A stretch of DNA of 64,000 bases from Caproicibacter sp047777415 (GCA_047777415.1 JBKEEO010000002.1:124001-188000); one strand, 5' to 3'. Positions 45,451 through 54,706 are shown, counted from the first letter of the stretch. The notes: generated by a model not told the origin, from the letters alone. A program made the numbers and translations.

Positions 45451-46658
45451 GGTAGATTGTAAAATCAAATTGAACACATAAAAAGATTCCATAGCGCACA
45501 GGGAACTGTTAGGATAAAGTTACCACACTAAATACTGACAGAAAGGCCTGAACACTATGGACAAGAACCATTCTATCATAAAGATCGAAGAACGCAAGAG
45601 GGGACAGCATCTTAAAGCAGAAGAGCGTGGCGCAATCCAACAGTTAAAGAAGATGGGATTTAGCAATCGAAAGATTGCTCGCGCAATCAATTGCAGCCCC
45701 TCTACCGTGGGCTATGAACTACGACGTGGCACACCGGAATACTCCGGCCGAGGTCGCAAACCCGGCTACTCAGCCAAACGTGGAGCTGCAGTCTACAAAG
45801 CGAATCGCAGTCGTTGCCATCGCCCTAGAACGGTATCCAGGAACTCCGACTTCATCCGTTGGATGGTTAAAAAGGTTCGTAAGCATAATTGGTCTTTTGA
45901 TGAGTGCGTAGGGCGGGCCCGAAGCGAACATCGTTTTCCAGCCAAGGAAATCCCATGTACAAAAACTCTATATCATATGCTGTGGAAAGGGGAATTACCG
46001 CTCACGCTATTTGAACTTCCTGAGGTATTAAATAGGCATTCTCGCAGAAAACCACGGCTTTCTAAGCGTATCAATGGGAAATCCATTGATTGGCGGCCAC
46101 CTGAGGCAGCAGAGCGAAACACATTTGGACACTGGGAATCTGATACGGTACTGGGCCGAAAAAGAAGCGGTGAGGCAGTTGTATTTACCATTGTAGAGCG
46201 CCTGACAGGATATTATCTTTCAATTCGAATTGACGGCAAAACAACCACCGGTGTTGCCAGTGCCATGGAACAGCTAAAGGAACAGTATGGCGAGAAATTT
46301 TCGCAGGTGTTTCGCAGTATTACCACAGATAACGGCAGTGAGTTTGCGGCATTTTCAGCCTTTGAAGAACTAGGCACGGCAATCTACTTTGCTCATCCCT
46401 ATTCTGCTTGGGAACGACCTGTAAATGAGAGGACCAATCGCATACTACGAAAATATATCCCAAAGGGTCGCTCCATCAATGGCTTTACCGCCGAACAAAT
46501 CTTAATGTTTGCAGACGAGATAAACGCCACGCCTAGGAAACGATTAGGTTATCAGACCCCTGAGGAACTGTTTGATGCTCAACTGGACAGAATTTATACT
46601 TTAAACCCGTAGATAACTTTATCCAGTGAAAGTGTTCAATTTGTTATTGCAATTTAAG
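45451..46658 (+). mobile_element. IS30-family insertion sequence
   Basis: A 1208-bp element bounded by a 13-bp direct duplication ATATTTAAAAATA at 45438-45450 and 46659-46671. The ends share an inverted repeat around CAAATTGAACAC with upstream ATTG. It carries one transposase on the + strand and interrupts an acyltransferase gene on the - strand. Removing the element plus one repeat restores the reading frame, so the boundaries are secure. Confidence 0.92.
45557..46612 (+). CDS. IS30-family transposase
   Basis: A 351-residue transposase with an N-terminal HTH for end binding (LKAEERGAIQQLKKMGFSNR, IARAINCSPSTVGYEL) and a DDE integrase core: GHWESDTVLGR (first Asp), SITTDNGSEFA (second Asp) and WERPVNERTNRILRKYIPKG (Glu with the family pattern). 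Length and motifs are complete, so the element may still move. A second HTH-like region covers residues about 90-140. Confidence 0.95.
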   Translation: MDKNHSIIKIEERKRGQHLKAEERGAIQQLKKMGFSNRKIARAINCSPSTVGYELRRGTPEYSGRGRKPGYSAKRGAAVYKANRSRCHRPRTVSRNSDFIRWMVKKVRKHNWSFDECVGRARSEHRFPAKEIPCTKTLYHMLWKGELPLTLFELPEVLNRHSRRKPRLSKRINGKSIDWRPPEAAERNTFGHWESDTVLGRKRSGEAVVFTIVERLTGYYLSIRIDGKTTTGVASAMEQLKEQYGEKFSQVFRSITTDNGSEFAAFSAFEELGTAIYFAHPYSAWERPVNERTNRILRKYIPKGRSINGFTAEQILMFADEINATPRKRLGYQTPEELFDAQLDRIYTLNP

Positions 46659-46958
46659 ATATTTAAAAATAATTAAAATTCCAAGATTGAGTACAAAGCT
46701 TGCCGTGACCCATATTTTTTTCATTTTTGCGGCTTGTTTAGCGTCAGTCAGATGATTTGCCTTTGCAATTAAAATGCCGCTGAAATATGTGATGACAGTG
46801 GATAGGGCAAGCAGGATACCGTATTGTGCATTCCAGCACATGTAAAAAAAGTAGCTGGCGGCAAGGAGCCAAATCCATCTTTTCTTTTGTGGCAGTATAT
46901 AATAGACAATGGTGACAATGGGGAAAAACAGAAGAAACTGGGCAGATACGAATGACAA
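46659..46958 (-). pseudogene. MBOAT O-acyltransferase, N-terminal fragment split by IS30
   Basis: The first about 100 residues of the interrupted MBOAT protein. I take TTG 46958 as the true start because GGAGGT lies 6 bases upstream and the product then begins SFVSAQFLLFFPIVTIVYYI, the usual MBOAT opening; upstream in-frame ATGs lack ribosome sites. Three membrane helices follow, ending in LNLGILIIFKYL at the duplication. The frame then reads a few codons into the element and stops. Confidence 0.85.
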
Positions 46959-47092
46959 GAAGAAACCTCCCACTCGGCGCATCTGTTTGGCCGATTCATG
47001 CTTCATCAAACCAATTTATTGATACATCAATTGCTAAAAATTAGAGTTTTATTTGTCATTATTCGATGAGGATTGTTTAAAAATTCTTTCAT

Positions 47093-47147
47093 CCGGCAAA
47101 CAGGCTTAAAAATAGACCATCCGAAAAACGGACAGCCTGTTTGTCGG
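47093..47147 (-). terminator. Long hairpin downstream of the DMT transporter gene
   Basis: A 14-bp stem with one mismatch joins 47093-47106 (CCGGCAAACAGGCT) and 47134-47147, enclosing a small TCCG/CGGA hairpin. It follows the transporter stop by about 10 bp on the - strand. A good T-run is missing, so termination is likely but not certain. Confidence 0.45.
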
Positions 47148-47157
47148 GAAAAAGGGT

Positions 47158-48141
47158 TTAATCTTCTTTCTTGGAGTCTTGCTTAAGAAGAACAGTGCCG
47201 GCAGGAACCGAAGTTCTGTGCAGTACAGGCTCCGGCAAAAATGTGATGAAAGAGCCGATGACAATCAGCAGAATTCCTATTATCATTTTGCCTGAAATTG
47301 CCTCTCCAAGAATGGCAAGTGAAAGAAGGGGTGCCAGGACGGGTTTGCAGAAAAAAACCAAGGCGGCCTTCGCAGCACCGGCGGTTTCTATGGCCAGAAA
47401 ATAAAAAGCAAAGCCGCAGCCCGTAACAAAAATACCCACATAAGCAAGTCCGGGAAGGGAGGATGGACCGATGCCCGAAAATACCGGAACATTCGCGAAT
47501 TTTGTCAGTCCTGCATTTTGCAAAAAAAGAGCTGCCGGGCGCAGATGTGTGATGAAAATTAACACCAACATTTCTGCGCATCCGAATAAAAAGCTAAAAC
47601 AGGTTAGTACAATTCCGCCGTATCGGTCGCTTCTCATACGGCCAACCGCGTTATACAGCGCAAATGTCACAGCTGCTGCCAGCGACAGAAGGGTGCCGGT
47701 CACACTGCCGGAAAAGTGAATCGGATCTATCATGACAATCATGCCGAGCAAGCTTAGAACAATGCAAACAGCAGAGTTTAACTGAATTTTTTCGCCTAGC
47801 AGGAAAAATGCAAACAGAACCAGAAAAACTGAGTTGCAGCTAAATAAAACGGCAACCGTGGCAGCCGGCGAATATAAAACAGCCATCTGATACAGAATCA
47901 TGCTGATGTTAACACAGATGAGACCTGTCAGAGCAAAGAAAGCATAGTCGCCGGGGTGCAGGGAGGTGTGTTTTTGCCTTAGTTGTTTTATCGCTAACGG
48001 CATTAAAATCATGGAGCCGATGAGAAAGCGAAGAAATGTCAGCTGAATCGGATTAAAGTTTCCTGCCGTCAGTTTTAAGGCAATTTCCATCGTGCTGAAA
48101 AAGAAAGTTGCTAGGATAATATAAATAATACTTTTTTTCAA
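47158..48141 (-). CDS. DMT-superfamily (EamA) transporter
   Basis: A 327-residue membrane protein with ten predicted helices in two EamA repeats: first IIYIILATFFFSTMEIALKL with FLRFLIGSMILMPLAI, second LLSLAAAVTFALYNAVGR with ALVFFCKPVLAPLLSLAILG. It probably exports or imports a metabolite. TTG 48141 is chosen because AGAGGT stands 8 bases upstream; the longer frame has no start signal. The segment just upstream is a near-tandem duplication (AGATCTGTATCATT and AGGTCTGTATCATT), as if the ribosome-site region had been copied. Confidence 0.88.
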   Translation of the reverse strand: MKKSIIYIILATFFFSTMEIALKLTAGNFNPIQLTFLRFLIGSMILMPLAIKQLRQKHTSLHPGDYAFFALTGLICVNISMILYQMAVLYSPAATVAVLFSCNSVFLVLFAFFLLGEKIQLNSAVCIVLSLLGMIVMIDPIHFSGSVTGTLLSLAAAVTFALYNAVGRMRSDRYGGIVLTCFSFLFGCAEMLVLIFITHLRPAALFLQNAGLTKFANVPVFSGIGPSSLPGLAYVGIFVTGCGFAFYFLAIETAGAAKAALVFFCKPVLAPLLSLAILGEAISGKMIIGILLIVIGSFITFLPEPVLHRTSVPAGTVLLKQDSKKED

Positions 48142-48463
48142 TGATACAGACCTCTTTTTGAATGATACAGATCTCACAAATTTAAACTGACGCGTAACAG
48201 TATAGCACGATATGTAAAATCTGTAAATGCAGCACTGTGTCAATTTCTTGACATTGTCCGAACCAAACGATAAAATCAAAATAAAAAAGACCGGGCGGGC
48301 TTGCAGCCCGCCCTAACAGGAAAAATATCCATGCATAAAAGCACGTTTTTAAAATACGATATTTTCCCTGCCGACAGTAGCTTATCCATGCAACCGTTGT
48401 GTTATGATTGCCAATTTTACACAGATTCCATGGATATGTAATAGAAAAGAGAGTGAAGCGAAT

Positions 48464-49009
48464 TTGGGAACAATCATTGCATATTCCAGCACACACGGTT
48501 CAGCCGCCGAATGTGCTCGCATGCTTGAAAAGAAAATCAAGAATGCAAAAGTCATTGACTTAAAAAAGGAAATGCCCGATCCTTCGGACTATGACTGCGT
48601 GATTCTCGGCAGTTCCGTTTACGGCGGTCAAATTCAGCAGGAAGTGCGCAGTTACTGCAAAAAATATCTGGGCATACTTCTGCAAAAGCCGCTTGGAATT
48701 TATTTAACGTGTTTAACGCCGGACAAAACGGAAATCCGCTGGTACCTAGAAAATGGTTTTCCAAATGAAATCGTGGAGCATTTAACCGCATTGTCTACAC
48801 CGGGCGGAGCTATTTATTTTACGAAAATGAATTTCTTAGAGAGAAATATTTCTAAAGTATTACTCAATAAGTTTTCTAAGGCTAGGGAAATGGGGATTAT
48901 CTTTGACGGAAAGACAGATTACATTGCTCTTTCGGAAGAAAAACTAGATGCTTTTGCAAAGGAAATGGCAGAAAATATGGAAAGGAACAAATCATGCAAT
49001 ATCAATTAA
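48464..49009 (+). CDS. Flavodoxin-domain protein (HemG/menaquinone-dependent oxidase-like)
   Basis: A 181-residue flavodoxin-fold protein. The FMN phosphate loop is at the start (IIAYSSTHGSAAECA), followed by DYDCVILGSSVYGGQIQ for the isoalloxazine side and PLGIYLTCLTPDK. This matches the short flavodoxin-like proteins similar to protoporphyrinogen oxidase HemG. TTG 48464 with GAGAGTG upstream is the only sensible start. It overlaps the HAD phosphatase gene by 16 bp, so the two are co-translated. Substrate is not clear. Confidence 0.8.
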   Translation: MGTIIAYSSTHGSAAECARMLEKKIKNAKVIDLKKEMPDPSDYDCVILGSSVYGGQIQQEVRSYCKKYLGILLQKPLGIYLTCLTPDKTEIRWYLENGFPNEIVEHLTALSTPGGAIYFTKMNFLERNISKVLLNKFSKAREMGIIFDGKTDYIALSEEKLDAFAKEMAENMERNKSCNIN

Positions 49010-49839
49010 TTGCTTTCGATTTGGACGGAACGGTATTGAGAGATGACAAAACCATATCGCAGCGCACGCTGAGCGCATTGCGGGAGGCGGCATCCCGTGG
49101 AATACAGATTGTTCCTGCTACGGGGCGATTTGAAAAAATGGTACCGAAAGAAATACTCGGTCTGCCGGGTGTCCGCTATCTCATAACCTGTAACGGTGCC
49201 CGTGTTGTGGATTTATCAAACCAATCCGTTGTATATTCCCGGACGATGACTGTGGAAGCATCCCTAAAAATTGTCCGCTTTCTTACCATGCGGGGATTAT
49301 TTATTGAAGCATATTGCGGCGGCGTTTCTTACGCGGATTCCGCCGAACTGCCGTCTCTTCGAAAAACTGCACTGCCGGAGTGGTTTTTTCGCTATATTGA
49401 CGCTTCCCAGACTTTTGTTGAAGACCTCCTGTCTTTCTTAGCACACAACGGAAAGCCGCTTGAAAAAATTAATATACCTTATGTCCCGGCAGAGGAGCGC
49501 GAACGCCTCAGAGAAGAGATTCTTGCTATGGGACCTTATTCTGTCACATCTTCCGGAAAAATTAATCTTGAGATAAACGATGTTGAGGCCAGCAAAGGGG
49601 ATGGACTTCTAAATCTTTGCAAAACATTGGGAATTGGATTGGAATCTGTCATAGCATTCGGAGACGGTGACAATGACAGAAGTATGTTACAAGCGGCTGG
49701 ATTAGGCATCGCCATGGGAAACGCTGAACCGGAGATTCAAAAAAATGCCGATGTGGTCACGGGAACAAATGAAGAGGACGGTGTGGCATGCGCCATTGAA
49801 AAATATGTTTTTTCACAGAATAGACAGAAAATGTTTTAG
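48994..49839 (+). CDS. Cof-type HAD-superfamily phosphatase
   Basis: A 281-residue Cof/YidA-type phosphatase with all HAD motifs: motif I FDLDGTVLRDDK, motif II PATGR, motif III Lys near KINLEINDVEASKGDG and motif IV FGDGDNDRSMLQAAG. The C2 cap lies between residues about 85 and 190. These cytoplasmic enzymes dephosphorylate sugar phosphates, nucleotides or flavin precursors. Coupling to a flavodoxin-like gene hints at flavin phosphate as a substrate, which is inference. The 198 bp that follow hold no gene. Confidence 0.92.
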   Translation: MQYQLIAFDLDGTVLRDDKTISQRTLSALREAASRGIQIVPATGRFEKMVPKEILGLPGVRYLITCNGARVVDLSNQSVVYSRTMTVEASLKIVRFLTMRGLFIEAYCGGVSYADSAELPSLRKTALPEWFFRYIDASQTFVEDLLSFLAHNGKPLEKINIPYVPAEERERLREEILAMGPYSVTSSGKINLEINDVEASKGDGLLNLCKTLGIGLESVIAFGDGDNDRSMLQAAGLGIAMGNAEPEIQKNADVVTGTNEEDGVACAIEKYVFSQNRQKMF

Positions 49840-50037
49840 TTAAGCAGCAAAGAAAACTTTTCTATTAACCAGCGCAGAGCCGGAAACAATTGTATTGTTA
49901 CGCTTTATTTTTTCCATCATTGAAGTGAATGGGAAATGCTGACAAAAGGCAAAATATTTCGACAAAACAGTCAGTTTTTGGAGTCATAATATATTTGAGA
50001 ATCCGTTTTAAGAAATGATTCGGAAAGGAGAAAATCA

Positions 50038-51819
50038 ATGCACGGTTTTCGCCTTGTAAGAAATAAAATCTGGTTTTGCGCAGCAGCGGGTGCTATTCTG
50101 ACCTCAGCTGCTTTCGGAGTGTTTCATATCTGGTACAAACATTATGTCCCATGGCTATTATCGGCGGCCGGTGCGGCGGCGTGCATTCACTATACTGCGG
50201 GATATGGAAATCGCCGAACGCTGATTTGCACCGGTATTTATTCTTCTGCCATGTCTGCCATGTTTCTGATTGGCTCGCGCATTACGGTCCAGCCGCCTGC
50301 TTTTGAGGGAATGGAATTAAAAGATATCATTCCGTTTGTTTGCCTAGCTTTGCTGCTGTGGACGGTGATTCTGGCGTTGTTCCGATTTTCGGACAGTCAT
50401 CCATTCCCCACAGGAAAACGCCAGCTTTCGGAACATCCACGCAGTCGATTGTTTTCTTGGCTTCTGTGGAGTGCTTTTTTGGCGGTTGCTTGGATTCCAT
50501 ATTTTCTAACTTATTATCCGGGATTGATGACCGGTGACTCCTTCGCATGTTTGGTTCGTGCAGCCGGTTGGGACCCGATTAATAATCAGCAGCCGGTTTT
50601 GTATCAGCTTTTTCTGCGTGTTTTTTATCAATCGGGTACCTTTCTGGGGAGCATCAATCGCGGTGTGGCGCTGTATTCATTTGCGCAACTGTTGATTATG
50701 GCTTCTGTTTTGGGCTATGCGCTGTATTGGTGCCGTGCCCGCGGATGCCCATTGCCGTATTTGTGGGGAGTCGCGCTGTTTTTTGCCTTAAACCCTATCT
50801 ATGGCAAATATGCCATTACCATGTGGAAAGATGTTTTGTTCGGTGGGGCCATATTACTTCTGACGCTTCTCCTTGCTGATACGGCGCAGGCAAGGGGACA
50901 AAATCTGTTGACGAGCCGCGGGCTCCTTCATTTTGGACTGGTTTCATTTGCGGTTGCCTTCCTGCGCAATAATGGTATCTATATACTCGTTTTTTCATTT
51001 GTTGCATTAGCGATATTCTGCCGCAGGCATATCAAAAAAATCGGCCCCGTGTTGCTGACGGTACTGGTCGTGTTTTCAGTGATTCAAGGTCCGGCATACC
51101 GACTTGCGGGCATACCGAAAAATCGGTTTGACGAGTCCGTAGGTGTGCCTCTGCAGCAGATGGCGCGTGTTGCCGTCAAAGACGGGCAAATGTCGGAGCA
51201 GGAAAGAGCATTTTTAGACCGTGTGATACCGATTGCAGTCATCAAGGACGTTTATGACCCGTTTACCGTGGACCGGATAAAATTCAATCATAAATTCGAT
51301 TATACCTACCTAGCGCAGCACAAATCGGAGTTTTTTCGGAGCTGGGCAGGCATGTTTGTCAAAAACAGCAAGGAATATATCATAGCGCATCTGATGGAGA
51401 CTCTGGGATACTGGCATATCGGCACAGGAAACTGGGTTGTAGCGCCCGGAATTACATCGTGGAACGGGGACACGTACGGAGTGGTTCCGTACAATTTGTT
51501 CGGTACATTGACCGGTGTTAATTCCAAGCCGTATATTCAGAAATGGAGTGACAGTCTGGAACATTTTGTACCCATTGGGATGAGCAACAACATTGGTGCG
51601 GTGGTGTGGCTGACTGCATTTCTGGTGCTGTATGCGTTTGTGCGCCGCCGGTATGACAGAATGGTCGCCGTTGCGCCGGCTGCGGGTTTGTGGATAACCA
51701 CAATGTTGGCAGCACCGACTTACTGCGAATTCCGATATGTATTTGCCTTGTTTTTGTGTGCGCCGTTTTTACTGTTTATTGTCTATGCACAGGATAAGCT
51801 CGGTCAAAGTTACGGATAG
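50038..51819 (+). CDS. DUF6020-type polytopic membrane protein
   Basis: A 593-residue membrane protein with about 12 to 14 helices. The family-type segment FLTYYPGLMTGDSFACLVRA followed by NNQQPVLYQLFLRVFYQ and KYAITMWKDVLFGGAILLL resembles the loop architecture of GT-C glycosyltransferases, with an acidic pair after the first helices, and an outside loop near residues 380-500. It may transfer sugars to lipid-linked or surface polymers. AAAGGAG precedes the ATG. A strong terminator follows the gene. Confidence 0.8.
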   Translation: MHGFRLVRNKIWFCAAAGAILTSAAFGVFHIWYKHYVPWLLSAAGAAACIHYTAGYGNRRTLICTGIYSSAMSAMFLIGSRITVQPPAFEGMELKDIIPFVCLALLLWTVILALFRFSDSHPFPTGKRQLSEHPRSRLFSWLLWSAFLAVAWIPYFLTYYPGLMTGDSFACLVRAAGWDPINNQQPVLYQLFLRVFYQSGTFLGSINRGVALYSFAQLLIMASVLGYALYWCRARGCPLPYLWGVALFFALNPIYGKYAITMWKDVLFGGAILLLTLLLADTAQARGQNLLTSRGLLHFGLVSFAVAFLRNNGIYILVFSFVALAIFCRRHIKKIGPVLLTVLVVFSVIQGPAYRLAGIPKNRFDESVGVPLQQMARVAVKDGQMSEQERAFLDRVIPIAVIKDVYDPFTVDRIKFNHKFDYTYLAQHKSEFFRSWAGMFVKNSKEYIIAHLMETLGYWHIGTGNWVVAPGITSWNGDTYGVVPYNLFGTLTGVNSKPYIQKWSDSLEHFVPIGMSNNIGAVVWLTAFLVLYAFVRRRYDRMVAVAPAAGLWITTMLAAPTYCEFRYVFALFLCAPFLLFIVYAQDKLGQSYG

Positions 51820-51841
51820 GTCATTAATTGCAAAATCAAAA

Positions 51842-51870
51842 GCCGAAGGAAATTTTCATTTTCCTTCGGC
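51842..51870. terminator. Bidirectional terminator between convergent genes
   Basis: GCCGAAGGAAA (51842-51852) pairs perfectly with TTTCCTTCGGC (51860-51870). On the - strand the stem is followed by TTTTGATTTTGC, so it ends the DUF4358 gene well; on the + strand the tail is weaker. Confidence 0.8.
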
Positions 51871-51896
51871 GCTGATTTTATGAATCAGTTTTGAGT

Positions 51897-52364
51897 TTAT
51901 TTCAATGCATTGTGGTAAATTTGTTCTAGCTCTTCATACTGGGGGGAAACAATCATTGCCACAAAATTGCCTGTGCGTTCCACTTTACATTTTTGAAGCA
52001 TTGCGTATTCTTCCGGCAAATAATCTTTCATTTCTATTTCTTTCTGGTGGTAACGGGCATTCAGCTTTTCCTCAATCCTGCTTGCTGCAGCATCATCGGT
52101 TCCTTCAAACAACAGAATTTCATCGCCTTTTGTTCCGGTGGAATCCACGTAAGCGGCGAATTGCTTCACATCATTGGTGTCAATCCCATAATTCGGCATC
52201 AAATCATCGGAGGATAGATCCATCATCTCTGTATTGGTCAGTTTCTGCTTTATGGTGTCCATGATCTGTGACAAATTTGCTTCTTTTGGAGCGGATTTAC
52301 TGCATCCGGTACACAAAATTACAGTTGCGAAAATTGTGAGCAGGAAAAGAATTGTCCGTTTCAT
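51897..52364 (-). CDS. DUF4358 lipoprotein
   Basis: A 155-residue secreted lipoprotein. The signal peptide ends in the lipobox ILCTGCSK, so Cys 20 would be lipidated. The mature part matches DUF4358: MDTIKQKLTNTEMMDLSSD, MPNYGIDTNDVKQFAAYVD and the conserved late YHQKEIEMKDYLPEEY. It lies 8 bp downstream of the SGNH lipoprotein gene in the same operon. DUF4358 proteins are widespread in Clostridia, probably outside the membrane, with unknown function. Confidence 0.88.
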   Translation of the reverse strand: MKRTILFLLTIFATVILCTGCSKSAPKEANLSQIMDTIKQKLTNTEMMDLSSDDLMPNYGIDTNDVKQFAAYVDSTGTKGDEILLFEGTDDAAASRIEEKLNARYHQKEIEMKDYLPEEYAMLQKCKVERTGNFVAMIVSPQYEELEQIYHNALK

Positions 52365-52371
52365 TTAGATT

Positions 52372-53283
52372 TCAACCTCCGGTATGAGTCAAAATATAGT
52401 GAATCCAGACCTCGCAGGCCATGTCTGTGAAGTGAAGTCCTAAGTCATCGGGATCGCTGCAGTATTCTTTTTTTAATGCGCCCGTATCATCCCGCATGAC
52501 AGAAGCAACATCAAGAAAATACCATCCGTTTTTTTGACAAATTTCGGATAGCAGTGCGTTGTAGCGTTCCAAATTGGGATTGTTCAGCATTTTTTTCTGT
52601 TTATCCGCAAGCATGGGGGTGGCGGACTGAATATAAATCTTTACGCCGGAAATCTTATCGGTAAAGCGTTTTGCAAGTTTCTCAAGATTGTTCGCAGCAC
52701 CCTCCACGCCGTAAGGCGCCACATCATTGATGCCGAGCATCAGGTAGACTTTATCCACGCCCATTTCAGCCGCACTGTCTTCTAATAACTCTTTTTTACC
52801 GTTGTAATAAGGATGAATGGAATCCTCGCTGAGCGGTTGCAACGCATTCCCGCTGCCCATGCTGCCCGCGGCGAGAAAAGTGGCAGTGCCGAAAAAATTG
52901 GGGTCGGATTTTCGCTTTTTGGTTACGTAATTTTTTAGTTTCAACGTAACGGAATCGCCTACAAACACTGCTTTGTTTAAAAAAGAAGAAGGTGCTTCTT
53001 CACTTTCGGGAACACATGTAAGCACCGGCGGAGTATAACTGCTGCCGGAAGAAACGGATTCAGACTTAGAAACCGCTGAAGAATCGGCGGCTGATGATTC
53101 GTCTTCTGTCCTAATATTTGCTTCTGCTTCCACTTCGGAAGATAATATGTTTGAACTCTCTGTGATAATGTTTGAAGAAGTCTGAGAGTTTGCAGATGTT
53201 GAAGCAACGGGTTGCGTATTTTGGCAACCGGTCAGCAAAACTGCACACAGCAGGGTGGAAATGGCCCAAAGCCGATTTTTCAT
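52372..53283 (-). CDS. GDSL/SGNH-hydrolase lipoprotein
   Basis: A 303-residue lipoprotein with lipobox VLLTGCQN, a long Ser/Glu-rich linker (residues about 22-95) and an SGNH domain: block I KAVFVGDSVTLKL (nucleophile Ser), block II Gly near AAGSMGSGN, block III LMLGINDVAPYG (Asn) and block V DPDDLGLHFTD (Asp/His). It probably deacylates cell-surface glycans or peptidoglycan. It has its own promoter and forms an operon with the DUF4358 gene, a common pair in Clostridia. Confidence 0.9.
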   Translation of the reverse strand: MKNRLWAISTLLCAVLLTGCQNTQPVASTSANSQTSSNIITESSNILSSEVEAEANIRTEDESSAADSSAVSKSESVSSGSSYTPPVLTCVPESEEAPSSFLNKAVFVGDSVTLKLKNYVTKKRKSDPNFFGTATFLAAGSMGSGNALQPLSEDSIHPYYNGKKELLEDSAAEMGVDKVYLMLGINDVAPYGVEGAANNLEKLAKRFTDKISGVKIYIQSATPMLADKQKKMLNNPNLERYNALLSEICQKNGWYFLDVASVMRDDTGALKKEYCSDPDDLGLHFTDMACEVWIHYILTHTGG

Positions 53284-53311
53284 TCTTTTCCCTCCCCGTT
53301 ATCTTGTCTGT

Positions 53312-53341
53312 AGTATAACATAGCCTAAATTCCAGTTTCAA
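53312..53341 (-). promoter_or_regulatory. Promoter of the SGNH/DUF4358 operon
   Basis: On the - strand TTGAAA (53341-53336), an 18-bp spacer and TATACT (53317-53312) form a good sigma-A promoter. GGGGAGGG and the ATG follow about 25 bp later. Confidence 0.7.
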
Positions 53342-53412
53342 CCATTGTATCAGAATCGTAACTAATTCTGCTGTGCATTATGCTACGGATGACTCGATAT
53401 GTATACAAATTG

Positions 53413-53441
53413 AAAAAATACGCGGCTGAAGTTCAGCCGCG
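53413..53441 (-). terminator. Terminator of the DUF1540 gene
   Basis: On the - strand CGCGGCTGAA pairs with TTCAGCCGCG (53421-53441) and TATTTTTTC follows. It lies about 47 bp beyond the DUF1540 stop. Confidence 0.85.
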
Positions 53442-53488
53442 TCAAAAGGAAATACTTCATGAAATTTTCGAAAAGTTCTTACCTTACT

Positions 53489-53827
53489 TTAAACGGAGGT
53501 TCTGCTCTCAAAAGTTGCACATTCTGTTTTCACTTGCCCGTTGTTTACATTGATTGTGCGGATATCAATATGCTTTGCATTACAGGATCGTTGTTGGTTG
53601 TAGACGCATTTGGTCACTTCACAGTGGACATCCAAAGAAGGATTCGGGGTTTGATGGTCAACCGCGTTTTGCCCGCTTGAGCCACAACTTTGTGCTTCCA
53701 CAAAATTGGCGCAGTACGTTTGCTTGCTGGTACTTGCACTCGGGCCGCCCACCATAATATCCGGCCGACAGCAGTAATGGTTCTTGTTGCTTGCGCAATT
53801 TGTTACATCACAACGTAAATTCGTCAT
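53489..53827 (-). CDS. Protein with two DUF1540 domains
   Basis: A 112-residue protein with two copies of the small cysteine-rich DUF1540 domain, LRCDVTNCASNKNHYCC with a later YCANF, and VHCEVTKCVYNQQRSC with ECATF. Each has the four-Cys pattern that probably binds zinc. A Ser/Asn-rich linker joins them. ATG 53827 is chosen because GAGGTG is 7 bases upstream. Such proteins are frequent in spore-forming Clostridia and Bacilli, often expressed late; function is unknown. Confidence 0.9.
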   Translation of the reverse strand: MTNLRCDVTNCASNKNHYCCRPDIMVGGPSASTSKQTYCANFVEAQSCGSSGQNAVDHQTPNPSLDVHCEVTKCVYNQQRSCNAKHIDIRTINVNNGQVKTECATFESRTSV

Positions 53828-53885
53828 ATTACGGCACCTCATAATTTTATTTTAAACATTGTTATTGTGTGCCGAAAATGTGGAT

Positions 53886-54518
53886 TTATTCGTTTCCTAT
53901 TTTGTTTTCATACAAAGTAACAGCATGGGCAATTAATTCTTCCGTTCCATCAATCCCTAAGCGAGATGTGTCGATGCACAGATGATAATTTTCTGTTTCT
54001 CCCCATTTTTTGTCTGTGTAAAAATGATAGTAACTTGCACGCTGTTTATCCTGCTTTGCAACTTGAACGGCTGCATCTTCGGGCCGCACTCCATATTCTT
54101 TTACAGCGCGCTTCTGTCTTAACGTCAAGTCGGCATATAGGAATACGCTGAAGACATTATTTCTGCCACACAGGATATCGTCGGCGCAGCGTCCAACAAT
54201 CACACACGGGCCTGCATCGGCTGCTTCACGAATAATTTTAACCTGCAGTTGAAACAGTCTGTCGTTAATCGGCAAATGACTGGGCGTTATGGCACTGTCG
54301 GTAAAGGGATAATTCCCCATTATCATTGCATAGAGCAGGCTGCTTCCGGCTTTTTCATCCACCTGTTCCAATAATTCGCGGCTCCATCCGCTTCGTTTTG
54401 CAGCCTCAGCGATCAGTTCCCGGTCGTAAAACGGGATGGAAAACCTACGAGCTAAACGCTGCCCGATCTCATGCCCGCCGCTGCCGTACTGTCTTGCAAT
54501 GGTTATCACGGTTTTCAA
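53886..54518 (-). CDS. Cytidylate-kinase-like family protein
   Basis: A 210-residue P-loop kinase related to cytidylate kinase. It begins ITIARQYGSGGHEIGQRLAR (a GSGG-type P-loop variant lacking the usual GKT/S), then FYDRELIAEAAKRSGWS, CVIVGRCADDIL and VFLYADLTLRQKR, with the LID-like ending HFYTDKKWGETENYHLCIDT. This clostridial group is distinct from housekeeping Cmk and its substrate is unknown. TTG 54518 has GGAGG 7 bases upstream. Confidence 0.88.
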   Translation of the reverse strand: MKTVITIARQYGSGGHEIGQRLARRFSIPFYDRELIAEAAKRSGWSRELLEQVDEKAGSSLLYAMIMGNYPFTDSAITPSHLPINDRLFQLQVKIIREAADAGPCVIVGRCADDILCGRNNVFSVFLYADLTLRQKRAVKEYGVRPEDAAVQVAKQDKQRASYYHFYTDKKWGETENYHLCIDTSRLGIDGTEELIAHAVTLYENKIGNE

Positions 54519-54671
54519 GAAAAATCCCTCCGTTTTCGCAGTGTTAAAATCAACATCATTATAACATGGTATGAAATCGAATGCCTATACTTTTTGTATA
54601 TTTTATTCAAAAGCAATGTAAAGAATGTGTTTATTGTTTAAGCGAATGTGTTCAAAAAAGAAAAGAAAGTA

Positions 54672-54700
54672 TTGACAAATTTTTGAACGCGGCATATAAT
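54672..54700 (+). promoter_or_regulatory. Promoter of the Trp T-box leader
   Basis: TTGACA (54672-54677), a 17-bp spacer and TATAAT (54695-54700) are both perfect consensus hexamers. Transcription should start near 54707, a few bases before the T-box stem I. Confidence 0.9.
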
Positions 54701-54706
54701 ACTATC

